Source: Actinomycetospora endophytica
Lineage (GTDB): Bacteria > Actinomycetota > Actinomycetes > Mycobacteriales > Pseudonocardiaceae
Length of the DNA stretch: 64,000 nt
Direction of reading: 5' to 3'
Assembly (NCBI RefSeq): GCF_021026375.1
Contig: NZ_JAJNDB010000002.1
Coordinates: 434,001-498,000 of the forward strand
Below the pieces are notes generated by a model, which saw nothing but the letters and a program-made list of their open reading frames with translations, was not told where the DNA came from and ran no database searches. Below are positions 17,762 through 26,345 of this stretch, in pieces. The position numbers and the translations under genes are program-made. The number at the start of each line of letters is the position of its first letter. Position 1 is the first letter of the stretch.

Positions 17762-18586
17762 ATGCCCGCCGTGTCCGACCGCCACATGATCAGCGTGCTG
17801 CGCCCGTTCGTGGCCGCGACCGGCCCGGTGCTGACCGGACTGCGCGACGCCGACCCGTTCCGGCTCGGGCGGCTCGCCCGCCGTCGGGCGCTCGAGCTGG
17901 AGGCCGCCCCGGCCGACGCGCCGCCCGAGCCCGCCCCGACGACGAGGCTCGGCCGCGCGCGGCGGGCCGTGCGTTCGGTGCGGACACGGTTCCTGGACCG
18001 CCTCGCCACCTCGCGCCTGCCCGGGACGCCGCGGTGGTCGGTGATGACACCGGAGGAGCGGGACCACTGGTGGGTGGGCCGGGTGGGGCGTTTCACCTCG
18101 GCGATCGCCTCCATCCCGGGCATCGGGGGGGCGCTCGCCCGGCGGCTGCCGGTCTCGGACATCCTCGGGCTGGCCGCGCAGGGCCTCGTCGTGTGCGCCA
18201 TCGCCGGTGAGCACGGCGTGACCGGCCGCGACGACCAGGTGCGGCTGCTCGGCACCGTGCTCTTCGACCGTGACCTGCGCCCGGGCGAGTACGGCGACCC
18301 GCACGACGACCGGGTCGAGCGCGACGCCCGGGACCTCACCGGCGACCTCGGGACCGCCGGGGAGCCCGCTCACGACGGGCGGCTCAAGGCGCTCGCCCGG
18401 GCGGTGTGGCGGATGGGCCGGTCGCTCTTCGCACTGGGCGAGGAGCTGGAGCGCAGGCCACAGGGCCGGTGGTGGTGGCGCACGATCGCGAACCTGCCCG
18501 TTGTCGGCGCCCTCGGGGCGTACAAGAGTGAGCGGTCGGGATTGAAACGGGCCGCCCGGCGGGCAGCCAGGGCGGTGCGGGGGTGA
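17762..18586 (+). CDS. Conserved hypothetical protein
   Basis: 274 aa, ATG start behind GGAGCGGTC. N-terminal third is Arg/Ala/Pro-rich; the core WSVMTPEERDHWWVGRVGRF and TSAIASIPGIGGALARRLPVSDILGLAAQG, then VVCAIAGEHGV, has one amphipathic or membrane-seeking helix. The C-terminus is basic (GRWWWRTIANLPVVGALGAYKSERSG and following). I do not recognise the family; the Gly-rich hydrophobic core plus basic tail would suit a membrane-peripheral protein. Real by codon use and start context. Confidence 0.6.
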   Translation: MPAVSDRHMISVLRPFVAATGPVLTGLRDADPFRLGRLARRRALELEAAPADAPPEPAPTTRLGRARRAVRSVRTRFLDRLATSRLPGTPRWSVMTPEERDHWWVGRVGRFTSAIASIPGIGGALARRLPVSDILGLAAQGLVVCAIAGEHGVTGRDDQVRLLGTVLFDRDLRPGEYGDPHDDRVERDARDLTGDLGTAGEPAHDGRLKALARAVWRMGRSLFALGEELERRPQGRWWWRTIANLPVVGALGAYKSERSGLKRAARRAARAVRG

Positions 18587-18646
18587 CCCGACCGGCAGCG
18601 GCCGGGCCCCGTCGCGACCCGGTGGAAGCCGAGATCCTGATGTGGT

Positions 18647-18672
18647 GTCACCCACGTCGTTGCGGGGGTGAC
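18647..18672. promoter_or_regulatory. Inverted repeat upstream of fdxA
   Basis: GTCACCC (18647-18653) and GGGTGAC (18666-18672), 12-nt spacer, in the region between the hypothetical gene and fdxA. Could be a terminator stem for the first or an operator for the second; sequence cannot decide. Confidence 0.3.
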
Positions 18673-18808
18673 CCGCCCGGGCGCAACGCGCCGCCGAACG
18701 GAATACTGACGGGCGGTTTCACCGATGTCGCGGGACCCAACTGACGCGCCGACCACCACCGGCGGGGTCGTCCCTCGACGGTGACGAGAGCGAGGAGCAG
18801 GAGCCGAC

Positions 18809-19129
18809 GTGACGTACGTGATCGCCGAACCGTGTGTGGACGTGCTCGACAAGGGCTGCATCGAGGAGTGCCCTGTCGACTGCATCTACGAAGGGGGCCG
18901 GATGATGTACATCCACCCCGACGAGTGCGTCGACTGCGGTGCCTGTGAGCCGGTGTGCCCGGTCGAGGCCATCTACTACGAGGACGACGTCCCCGACCAG
19001 TGGTCGGTCTACACCCAGGCCAACGTGGACTTCTTCGACGAGCTCGGCTCGCCGGGAGGGGCCTCGAAGGTCGGCAAGACCGACCGCGACGTGGGCCCGG
19101 TGCCCAACCTGCCGCCGCAGGGGGAGTGA
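18809..19129 (+). CDS. fdxA: 7Fe ferredoxin, FdxA/FdxC type
   Basis: 106 aa, GTG start behind AGGAGCAGGAG. Two cluster motifs: Cys9, Cys17, Cys21, Cys25 (3Fe-4S/4Fe-4S arrangement) and [11 protein letters not shown] (Cys40, 43, 46, 50), with the family ending [15 protein letters not shown]. This is the 7Fe ferredoxin of actinomycetes, a low-potential electron carrier. Its TGA overlaps the dapC GTG, an arrangement shared with mycobacteria. Confidence 0.95.
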   Translation: MTYVIAEPCVDVLDKGCIEECPVDCIYEGGRMMYIHPDECVDCGACEPVCPVEAIYYEDDVPDQWSVYTQANVDFFDELGSPGGASKVGKTDRDVGPVPNLPPQGE

Positions 19130-20235
19130 CGATTCCCGTCTCCTTCCCGGAGCTGCCCGACTTCCCGTGGGACAGCCTGGCGGCGGAGACGGCGACGGCG
19201 CGGTCGCATCCCGACGGCGTCGTCGACCTCTCCGTCGGCACCCCGGTCGACCCGGTCCCGGAGATCGTGGCGTCGGCGCTGCAGGAGGCCTGGAACTCGC
19301 CGGGCTACCCGCAGACCTGGGGCACGCCGCAGTTGCGGACGGCCGCGGTGGACGCGCTCGGGCGCCGTTTCGGCGTCGATGGCCTCATCCCGGACGCCGT
19401 GCTCCCGACGATCGGGTCCAAGGAACTGGTCGCGTGGCTGCCGACGCTGCTGGGGCTGCGCTCCGGCGACGTCGTGGCCATCCCGGACCTCGCGTACCCG
19501 ACCTACGAGGTCGGGGCGATGCTGGCGGGCGCCACGACGGTCCGCGTGGCCGACGACGAGCCGCTGCCCGCGGGCGCGCGGCTGGTCTGGCTGAACTCGC
19601 CGTCGAACCCGACCGGGCGGGTGCTCGGGGTCGAGGCGCTCGCGGCACGGGTGGCGGAGGCGCGCGCGCTCGGCGCGGTGGTGGCCTCCGACGAGTGCTA
19701 CCTGGGGCTGCCCGGGCCGGGCTCCGAGCCGGTGTCCGTGCTGGACCCGCGGGTGCACGGCGGCTCGCTCGAGAGCCTGCTCGCGGTGCACTCGCTCTCG
19801 AAGACCTCGCAGCTCGCGGGCTACCGGGCGGCGTTCGTGGCGGGTGACCCGACACTCGTCGCCGGGCTGCTCGCCGTCCGCAAGCACGCCGGGATGATCG
19901 TGCCGCGGCCGGTGCAGGAGGCGATGACCGCGGCGCTCTCCGACGACGCGCACGTGGCCGAGACCCGGCAGCGCTACGACGCCCGCCGCGCCGTCCTGCG
20001 CCCGGCGCTGGAGAAGGTCGGGCTGCGGGTGGACCACTCCGAGGCCGGTCTCTACCTGTGGGCGACCGCGGGCAAGCCCTGCCGCGAGACCCTCGGGTGG
20101 CTGGCCGAGCTCGGGATCCTCGTCGCGCCGGGGGAGTTCTACGGGCCGGCCGGGTCGGAGCACGTGCGGGTGGCGCTCACCGCGTCCGACGAGCGGATCG
20201 AGGCGGCGGCCACCAGGTGCGCTTCGCGCCTGTGA
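19126..20235 (+). CDS. dapC: N-succinyldiaminopimelate aminotransferase
   Basis: 369 aa from GTG 19126, overlapping the fdxA stop. Class I/II aminotransferase fold: [19 protein letters not shown], and the PLP lysine in [16 protein letters not shown] (Lys226). The start [20 protein letters not shown] is typical of actinobacterial DapC. Transfers the amino group to N-succinyl-2-amino-6-oxopimelate in lysine/DAP synthesis; the companion genes dapD and dapE are 16 kb downstream. The TGA stop lies within a palindromic family-A element, so the last codons overlap the repeat. Confidence 0.92.
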   Translation: MTIPVSFPELPDFPWDSLAAETATARSHPDGVVDLSVGTPVDPVPEIVASALQEAWNSPGYPQTWGTPQLRTAAVDALGRRFGVDGLIPDAVLPTIGSKELVAWLPTLLGLRSGDVVAIPDLAYPTYEVGAMLAGATTVRVADDEPLPAGARLVWLNSPSNPTGRVLGVEALAARVAEARALGAVVASDECYLGLPGPGSEPVSVLDPRVHGGSLESLLAVHSLSKTSQLAGYRAAFVAGDPTLVAGLLAVRKHAGMIVPRPVQEAMTAALSDDAHVAETRQRYDARRAVLRPALEKVGLRVDHSEAGLYLWATAGKPCRETLGWLAELGILVAPGEFYGPAGSEHVRVALTASDERIEAAATRCASRL

Positions 20236-20278
20236 GCACTAATTGACGCTATAGCGTCAATTAGTGCTCACAAGCGCG
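20225..20278. repeat. Palindromic element family A, copy 1 (bidirectional terminator candidate)
   Basis: A perfect 42-bp dyad (20231-20272, centre GCTATAGC) extends to 54 bp with one mismatched pair. TGTGAGCAC in each arm provides the TGA stop for both convergent genes (dapC 20233-20235; SDR 20270-20268). Flanked by AGGTGCG on one side and CGCACCT on the other as in copies 2 and 3. Confidence 0.85.
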
Positions 20279-20993
20279 GAGCGCACCTCCGGAACACTCC
20301 CGGCGCCGCCCCCTGCACCACCGACGCGACCTGGAGCCAGCGCGGCACGAACACTTCCGCCCGGTCCCGCTCCACCGCGCGCAGGGTCGCCGCCGCGACC
20401 CGGTCCGCCGGCACCGGCCGGGGGAACGACCGGTCGTAGCCCCGCCGCGCCAGGAACGGGGTGTCGACCGCGCCCGGCAGCACGGTCGTGACCCCGACGG
20501 CGGGTTCCTCCAGCCGCAGCGCGTCGGCGAACGTCCGCAGGGCGGCCTTGGCCGCCGAGTACGTCGCCTCGCCCGCGACCCCGATTGCGGCGATCGATGC
20601 CACGAACACCACGTGCCCACGCGCCCGCCGCACCGCGGGCCACAGGGCCCGGGTGAGCTGCACCGGGGCCACCAGGTCGGCCGCCAGCACCGCGTCGACC
20701 TCCGCCTCGTCGACGCCGGAGAACGGCCCCGCCGCCCCGATCCCGGCGGCGTGCACGACCAGCCCGACCCCGTGCTCGTCGCACGCCGAGACCACGGCCG
20801 CGCGACCCGCCGTCGTCGTGAGGTCCCCGACGACGGGGTGCGCCCCGGTCGCCGCCGCGACCGCGTTCAGGCGGCCGGCGTCCCGACCGGTCACCACCAG
20901 CGGCGCGGACCGTCCCGCGAGCCGGTGGGCGATCGCCGCACCGATCCCGGACGAGGCGCCGGTGACGAGGGCCGGAGCGCCGTCCGGGGTCAT
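20268..20993 (-). CDS. Short-chain dehydrogenase/reductase (SDR)
   Basis: 241 aa from ATG 20993, overlapping the EamA stop by 4 nt; longer open sequence upstream is shadow. Rossmann motif LVTGASSGIGAAIA (near residue 10), HAAGIG, catalytic Ser in VFVASIAAIG and YSAAK catalytic Tyr/Lys are all present, so it should be an active NAD(P)-dependent oxidoreductase. C-terminal PGAVDTPF and a hydrophobic FVPRWLQVASVVQGAAPGVF tail resemble membrane-lipid SDRs. Substrate unknown. The stop codon lies in a family-A palindrome. Confidence 0.88.
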   Translation of the reverse strand: MTPDGAPALVTGASSGIGAAIAHRLAGRSAPLVVTGRDAGRLNAVAAATGAHPVVGDLTTTAGRAAVVSACDEHGVGLVVHAAGIGAAGPFSGVDEAEVDAVLAADLVAPVQLTRALWPAVRRARGHVVFVASIAAIGVAGEATYSAAKAALRTFADALRLEEPAVGVTTVLPGAVDTPFLARRGYDRSFPRPVPADRVAAATLRAVERDRAEVFVPRWLQVASVVQGAAPGVFRRCAPRL

Positions 20994-21949
20994 CCGGGGC
21001 AGCTGCTCGAGGCCGACGATTCCGGTGCCGGGTCGTGGTGCTCCCACGTCGCCGCGTCCTCGGGGGCGTCGCCGCGGCGCAGCAGGACGGTGCTGCGCAG
21101 GGTCACCGACGCGATCCCGGCGAGCACCACGACGCCCGCGATGGCCTGCCCGGCGATGAGCGGGCCGGTGGTGTCGAGGCTCTCGCCGAGCCAGGCGATC
21201 CCGGCGAAGACGCCGACGATCGGGTCCGCCGTGGTGATGACCGCGACCGACGGCGAGACCAGCCGACCCTGCTGGAACGTGTTCTGGCTGAGCAGGAAGC
21301 CCATCGGGCCGATGATGCAGGCGGCGTAGAGCGCGGGCGTCGTGAACAGTTCGCCGAGCCCGCCACGCACCGCCGTCGTCACGGCCTTCATCAGCGCGGC
21401 GGTGACCCCGAAGAGGATGCCGGTGCCGAGCGCCAGCGCGAGGATCCGGGTCGGGTTCGAGATCACGCGCGCGTAGATCAGGCAGCCGACGACGAGGACC
21501 ACGATCGTCACCAGGAACGCGGGGGAGTCGGTGACGTCGAGGTGCTCGCCCTCGGGCGCGGCCACCGGGCGGGCCTGCAGCAGGAATGCCGCCAGGCCCG
21601 CCGCGGTGAACAGCCCGCCGACGACGACCCAGCGGTCCGGGGCCCGGCGGTGCAGCAGCGCGGAGAACACGCCCGCGAAGACGACGCCGGTGACCAGCAG
21701 CGGCTGCACCACGGTCAGCGGTCCGAAGGCCAGCGCGACGAGCTGCATGGACAGCGCCAGCACGGTCATGACGAGCCCGAGCAGCCACCACGGGTGACGG
21801 ATGAGGTCGACGACGAGCCGCGGGCTCAGCGTCGACGACACCGGCACCTCGTGCGTGGCCCGTTGCTGGGCAGCGCTCGCCATCCCGAACCCGGCGGCCC
21901 CGACGACCGCGGCGGGCACGGCGACGAGCAGCGAGACGGCATCGGTCAC
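20990..21949 (-). CDS. DMT/EamA-type membrane transporter
   Basis: 319 aa with about ten hydrophobic helices in two homologous halves (first half from LLVAVPAAVVGAAGFG, second from RVISNPTRILALALGTGILFG). FGPLTVVQPLLVTGVVF and TTADPIVGVFAGIAWLGESL match the EamA repeat. C-terminal 30 residues are hydrophilic. No substrate inference. Coupled by a 4-nt overlap to the SDR gene. Confidence 0.85.
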   Translation of the reverse strand: MTDAVSLLVAVPAAVVGAAGFGMASAAQQRATHEVPVSSTLSPRLVVDLIRHPWWLLGLVMTVLALSMQLVALAFGPLTVVQPLLVTGVVFAGVFSALLHRRAPDRWVVVGGLFTAAGLAAFLLQARPVAAPEGEHLDVTDSPAFLVTIVVLVVGCLIYARVISNPTRILALALGTGILFGVTAALMKAVTTAVRGGLGELFTTPALYAACIIGPMGFLLSQNTFQQGRLVSPSVAVITTADPIVGVFAGIAWLGESLDTTGPLIAGQAIAGVVVLAGIASVTLRSTVLLRRGDAPEDAATWEHHDPAPESSASSSCPG

Positions 21950-21982
21950 CGCGGTACGCCTCCGAGCAGTGTCCGCCCCTGG

Positions 21983-24493
21983 TCAGCGGACCGTGTCCAA
22001 TCTGCGTTCGACCCCATTTTGCCCCTCCGAGGCAACACCTGCTTCACGAATCAGTCCCGCCCACGCTGCGTCGACGCGTCCGGGGAGGTCCCGGCCGCCC
22101 AGGACGGCGTCGTCGACGGCCAGCCCGACGCCCAGCGTCCGACCCCAGGCGAGCGCCCCGACCGCGACCCCCACCCCCGGCGCGAGCGGCAGCACCGGCA
22201 CCACCTCCCGCACCAGGCCGCCCCCGATGTGCAGCGGCCGCCGGACCCCCGGCATGACCGAGACGATGAGGTGGAAGAACCGCCCGTGATAGGTCAGGCG
22301 CGCGAACGCCCGCTGCACCGGCCGGGGGAGGCGGCCGAGGCCGGAGAGCACCGCGGCCGATCCCTCGGCCTGCCCGGAGGCCTGCGCGCGGGCGACGGCG
22401 GCGGCGACCGCCGCGACCCGTCGTCGTACCGACGTGGGGGCGATCGGCAGGTCGACCGCGACGGCCGCGGTGCGGTTGCCGGTGTCGGCGGTGCCGGTCC
22501 CGGCCCGCAGCCGGGCGGTCAGCGGGACCATGGCCCGCGCCGTCGTCGCGCCCGGGTCCGACAGCGCCTCGGCGACGAGGGTGAGCACGACGGTCGTGGT
22601 GCTGGTGTCGAGCGCACGGGCGACGGCACGGACCTCTCCGGCGTCGAGCACCCGGGTGACGAGGCGGGTCGTCGCCGCGCTGCCGCGGGAGCGGTCGCCG
22701 AGGGCGCCACGGCGGGCGCCGCCGGCGCGGGCGAGGGCGACGATGCCGGCGGCCCGACGGCGGGTCAGCGCGCGCCGGGTGGCGCGGGTCGGGGCCCCGG
22801 GGTGGTCGGGCTCGCGTCGTGACCCGACGGGTACCGTCGCCCCCTCGTCGGTGACCAGGCGCACCAGCGCGTCGGTCACCGCGAGACCGTCGCCGAGGCA
22901 GTGGTGGACCGCGGCGAGCATCGTCACCTCGCCCGGCCCGGTACGGCCGAGCGAGATCCGCCAGCCGAGGTCACGGGGATCGACGGGGGCGCCGACGACG
23001 AGGTCCGTGGCCAGCGCGTCCGCGTCGCCGCGGTGGAGCACCGGGTCGACGTGGCGGTCCGGGTCCGGGGTGGCGGGCACCCAGCGCGGTGGGCCGGTGT
23101 CGTCGAGGCGCCGGGCGAGCAGGGCGACGCCGGCGGCCCGTTCGCGAACCCGGTCGGCGATGAGCGCGGGCCAGTCGGTGGTGTCGTCGTCGGGCACCGC
23201 GATCGTGATCCGGGCGCCGAGCACCTGCGGGACCCGCGGGGTGGAGGCGTGCCAGAACAGCGCGTCCTCGGAGCGCATCCGCTCGGTGCGCCCGACGCCG
23301 GCGAGCACGTCGGCGAGGTCCTCGCCGGGCGGGCGGGCGCGGAGCGCGGCGACGGCCGCGGCGTGGGTCGGGGGGTCGGCGAGGCGTCGCAGGGCCGCGG
23401 TGAGGGCTCGGGGCCCGGCGCATTGGCGGGCGAGGCCGGCGCGGGCGAGCAGCCGGGCGTTGTCGCGGCCGTGGCCGGGGATCGCGTCGACGATCAGCAG
23501 CGGGCGGGCGCAGGCGAGCGCTTCGAACGCGCTGGCCCCGCCGCCGGTGGTGACGACGGCGTCGACGGCGCGGGTGATCGTGGCGGGGTCGTCGATCCAG
23601 CGGTGGACCTCCAGGCGGCCGGGGTGCGCGGCGGCGAGGGTGTCGAGGCGGGCGCGGGCCGCGGGGTCGGTGGTGGCGACGACGGCGTCCGCGTCGGCGG
23701 CGAGCACGGCGGCGGCGACGGCGGGGAGGTCGCCGAAGCCGAGGGAGCCGGCCGCGACGAGGACGCGGATCCGGGGTGCTGTGTTGTCAGCGATGGTCCG
23801 TTGCTGACGTCTGGTGGCAGCAACGGACCATCGCTGACGCTCCTCGGGGGCCGGCGGCCGGAACGCCGACACGACCGGCCAGCGCACCACGTGCACCACC
23901 GCCCCGGGCGCGGACCGCCGGACCCGCCGCGCGGCCTCCTCGGTCGTGACCAGGTGAGCGTCGAGGTCGGCGTCGCACCACAGCGGCTGCGGCGCCGGAT
24001 CGGCGGGCACGACGACGGCCCGCGCGGCCAGCGTCCCGGCCCGCCGCAGGTGCCCCAGCCCCGCGACCCCCTCCGGGAACGTGGTCACGACGAGGTCCGG
24101 GCGGTGCCGCGCGAGCAGCGGCGCGATCGACCGCGCGCTCCAGAACCCCAGCACCGCCCGCGTGCCCGCGCGGAAGAACCCGACGTGGACGAGCAGCCAG
24201 TAGTAGAGCCCGTAGACCCACGGCAGCGCCCGCACGCAGGTCGCGTAGATCCCCGCGAAGGTCCGCGGCGCGCCGCTGCCCATCCCCGCGAGCACGTCGC
24301 TCGACACGATCTCGGCGTCCGGCCACCGGCCACCCACCGCCTCCGCGACCGCACGCGCCGCCGCGTGGTGCCCGGCGCCGATCGAGCCGGACAGCAGCAG
24401 CACCCGCCGGGGAGCGGCATCGGCCGCGGCGGCGCTAGCGTGCGTCGGTGAGCCGGAGGACGGAGTCGCGACCGCACCGGAGACCGTCGTCAT
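21983..24493 (-). CDS. Fusion: MGDG-synthase-like glycosyltransferase + wax ester synthase/DGAT domain
   Basis: 836 aa. Residues 30-400 are a GT28/MGDG-synthase-like transferase: VLLLSGSIGAGHHAAARAV at the N-terminus and TTGGGASAFEALACARPLLI, then PGHGRDNARLL, for the nucleotide-sugar half. Residues about 405-836 are a WS/DGAT acyltransferase with the catalytic HHxxxDG as HHCLGDG (His530, His531, Asp535). A two-domain protein could glycosylate a lipid and acylate the product or a related acceptor; that is inference. Residues about 219-236 are encoded by an inserted palindromic element (family R). The ATG overlaps the divergent glycosyltransferase gene by 46 bp. Confidence 0.85.
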   Translation of the reverse strand: MTTVSGAVATPSSGSPTHASAAAADAAPRRVLLLSGSIGAGHHAAARAVAEAVGGRWPDAEIVSSDVLAGMGSGAPRTFAGIYATCVRALPWVYGLYYWLLVHVGFFRAGTRAVLGFWSARSIAPLLARHRPDLVVTTFPEGVAGLGHLRRAGTLAARAVVVPADPAPQPLWCDADLDAHLVTTEEAARRVRRSAPGAVVHVVRWPVVSAFRPPAPEERQRWSVAATRRQQRTIADNTAPRIRVLVAAGSLGFGDLPAVAAAVLAADADAVVATTDPAARARLDTLAAAHPGRLEVHRWIDDPATITRAVDAVVTTGGGASAFEALACARPLLIVDAIPGHGRDNARLLARAGLARQCAGPRALTAALRRLADPPTHAAAVAALRARPPGEDLADVLAGVGRTERMRSEDALFWHASTPRVPQVLGARITIAVPDDDTTDWPALIADRVRERAAGVALLARRLDDTGPPRWVPATPDPDRHVDPVLHRGDADALATDLVVGAPVDPRDLGWRISLGRTGPGEVTMLAAVHHCLGDGLAVTDALVRLVTDEGATVPVGSRREPDHPGAPTRATRRALTRRRAAGIVALARAGGARRGALGDRSRGSAATTRLVTRVLDAGEVRAVARALDTSTTTVVLTLVAEALSDPGATTARAMVPLTARLRAGTGTADTGNRTAAVAVDLPIAPTSVRRRVAAVAAAVARAQASGQAEGSAAVLSGLGRLPRPVQRAFARLTYHGRFFHLIVSVMPGVRRPLHIGGGLVREVVPVLPLAPGVGVAVGALAWGRTLGVGLAVDDAVLGGRDLPGRVDAAWAGLIREAGVASEGQNGVERRLDTVR
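23786..23838. repeat. Palindromic element family R, copy 1, in frame inside the glycosyltransferase fusion
   Basis: Perfect 21-nt inverted repeat 23786-23806 / 23818-23838 (arm begins GTCAGCGATGGTCCG) with an 11-nt loop. It can also be read as two 23-nt hairpin units at a 30-bp period. It codes for roughly residues 219-236 (VAATRRQQRTIADNTAP) between the two glycosyltransferase lobes and contains no stop in the used frame. Confidence 0.8.
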
Positions 24494-25584
24494 CGCAGGC
24501 CCCCTCGCGCGTGCTGCTGCTCTCCGCGCCGGTCGGCGAGGGGCACGTCGCCGCCGCCCGGGCGCTCGCCGCGCGGATGCGCACGGTGTGGCCGGACGCG
24601 GCGGTGACCGAGGTCGAGACGGTGGCCGGCGGTCCGCGGCGGACGGCCCTGCTCGGCGCCGCGTACCGGCTCGTCATGCGGGCGGCGCCCGGGCTCTACG
24701 GCTTCGCCTACGACGTCCTCGGCCGGCTGCCGCGCCTCGCCTCCGTCCTCCAGCGCCTCGGCGCCCCGGCGACCGCCCGCGCGCTGCGGCCGGTCCTCGC
24801 GGCGCAGCGTCCCGACCTCGTCGTCTGCACCTACCCGGTCACCTCCGGCGGGCTCGCGCTGCTGCACCGCCGGGGCGAGCTCGACGCCCGCACCGTCGCG
24901 ATCGTCACCGACCCCGCCGTGCACCCCTTCTGGGTCTGGCCCGACGTCGACGAGACCTGGGTGATGCTCGACGAGGCCGCCGCCGCGGCGCGGCGTCTCG
25001 GCGCCGGCGACGTGCGGGTGGTCCCGCCGGTGGTCGACGCGCGGTTCGTGCCCGGCCCGGCGCCCGACGGCGACGAGCTCACCGTGCTCGTCACGGGCGG
25101 CTCGCTGGGCTTCGGGTCGCTCGAGCATGCCGTGGACGCCGTGCTCGACGCCGGGAGCGGGGTCCGGGCGGTCGTGCTGTGCGGGCACAACGACGGGCTG
25201 CGGGCGCGTCTCGACGCCCGCGCCGACCCCCGGCTGCGCACCCTCGGCTGGACCGACACCGTGCCCGCCGAGATGGCCGCCGCCGACGCGGTGCTGACCA
25301 CCGGCGGTGGGATGATCGCGAGCGAGGCGCTGGCCGTCGGCCGCCCGGTGCTCTTCGCGACCCCGGTCCCCGGGCACGGCCGGGCCGGCGCGAGGGCGCT
25401 CGAGCACGCCGGGCTCGCCGTCGTGTGCCCGCGGCCCGCGGACGTCACGACGGCCGTCGTCGGGCTGCGGGACGACCCGTCCCGGCGCGAGGCCCTGGCC
25501 GCGGCGGCGCGGGCCTTCTCGGCCCGCGACCTCGACGGCGCGCTGGCCGGGCTGGCCGAGCGCGTCCTCGGGAGAGCCCGCTAG
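24448..25584 (+). CDS. MGDG-synthase-like glycosyltransferase (GT28 type)
   Basis: 378 aa from GTG 24448; a later GTG at 24510 (before LLLSAP) would avoid overlap with the divergent gene. N-terminal VLLLSAPVGEGHVAAARALA and C-terminal TTGGGMIASEALAVGRPVLF, with TPVPGHGRAGARALEHAGLA, match the lobes of the first half of the divergent fusion, so the two are paralogues. Probably transfers a sugar to a lipid acceptor at the membrane. Its stop overlaps that of the convergent membrane protein gene by 4 nt. Confidence 0.82.
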   Translation: MSRRTESRPHRRPSSSQAPSRVLLLSAPVGEGHVAAARALAARMRTVWPDAAVTEVETVAGGPRRTALLGAAYRLVMRAAPGLYGFAYDVLGRLPRLASVLQRLGAPATARALRPVLAAQRPDLVVCTYPVTSGGLALLHRRGELDARTVAIVTDPAVHPFWVWPDVDETWVMLDEAAAAARRLGAGDVRVVPPVVDARFVPGPAPDGDELTVLVTGGSLGFGSLEHAVDAVLDAGSGVRAVVLCGHNDGLRARLDARADPRLRTLGWTDTVPAEMAAADAVLTTGGGMIASEALAVGRPVLFATPVPGHGRAGARALEHAGLAVVCPRPADVTTAVVGLRDDPSRREALAAAARAFSARDLDGALAGLAERVLGRAR

Positions 25585-26243
25585 GCGGCCGCGGTCGCCG
25601 GACCCCAGCGCAGGCGCACGCCCTCGCCGGCCAGCGACGAGCGGAACCACCACAGCGAGATGGCGATCCCCACGCCCACCAGCGCGAACGAACCCGCCGT
25701 GGCGACCACCAGGTAGGCCTCGACGGTCGCCACCGCCAGCGCGAGGAGCGTCGTCGCGCCGTTCACGAGGAACACCAGTGCCCACAGCAGCGACACCCGG
25801 CGGAAGAACTGCTGGACCTTCGGGCGCGAGGTCAGCGCCTCGGGGAAGGCCACGAAGTCGTCCGCGAGCCGGGCGAGCAGCGGACGGCCGCCGCCGAACA
25901 GCGTCACCAGCAGCCCGGCCGCGAAGATGAAGTTCTGCGCGGAGGGCTCGAGGAAGTACACCAGCGCGCTGCCGGTCCAGAGCCCGACCACCGTCCGGAC
26001 CACGAGGATCGCGGTGGAGATCAGGAGGATCGCCGGCAGCGCCCGGCGCCACAGCAGGCGCGCCAGCACCGCCAGCCCCGACCACGACAGCGCGGCCCAG
26101 AGGCCGGCGTCGAAGCCCGAGGTGTGCAGCAGCAGCGCGAAGAGCCCCAACGGGATGAGGATCGACTCCAGCAGCGGCACCACAGCGTGCCGGGCCATCT
26201 CCCGCCAGTGCGGGAGGTGGATCGTCGTGCCGTGGTGCGCCAT
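25581..26243 (-). CDS. VC0807-like / septation-protein-A-like integral membrane protein
   Basis: 220 aa with five or six hydrophobic helices (VVPLLESILIPLGLFALLL; AALSWSGLAVLARLL; AILLISTAILVVRTVVG; NFIFAAGLLVTLF; VSLLWALVFLVNGATTLLAL; FALVGVGIAISLWWF). The pattern, with a charged FVAFPEALTSRPKVQQFFRRVS loop before helix 5, resembles membrane proteins annotated VC0807-like or septation-protein-A-like. No transport or enzymatic motif. Assignment is by overall resemblance only. Confidence 0.6.
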   Translation of the reverse strand: MAHHGTTIHLPHWREMARHAVVPLLESILIPLGLFALLLHTSGFDAGLWAALSWSGLAVLARLLWRRALPAILLISTAILVVRTVVGLWTGSALVYFLEPSAQNFIFAAGLLVTLFGGGRPLLARLADDFVAFPEALTSRPKVQQFFRRVSLLWALVFLVNGATTLLALAVATVEAYLVVATAGSFALVGVGIAISLWWFRSSLAGEGVRLRWGPATAAA

Positions 26244-26345
26244 GCGGGAGCGCCGCCTCTCGGCCGGGTACCGGTCGGTGATGACGGTAGCGACTCGGAT
26301 GACGACACATGGTGAGACCCCCGGATTTCACGGGGTTCTCACGAG

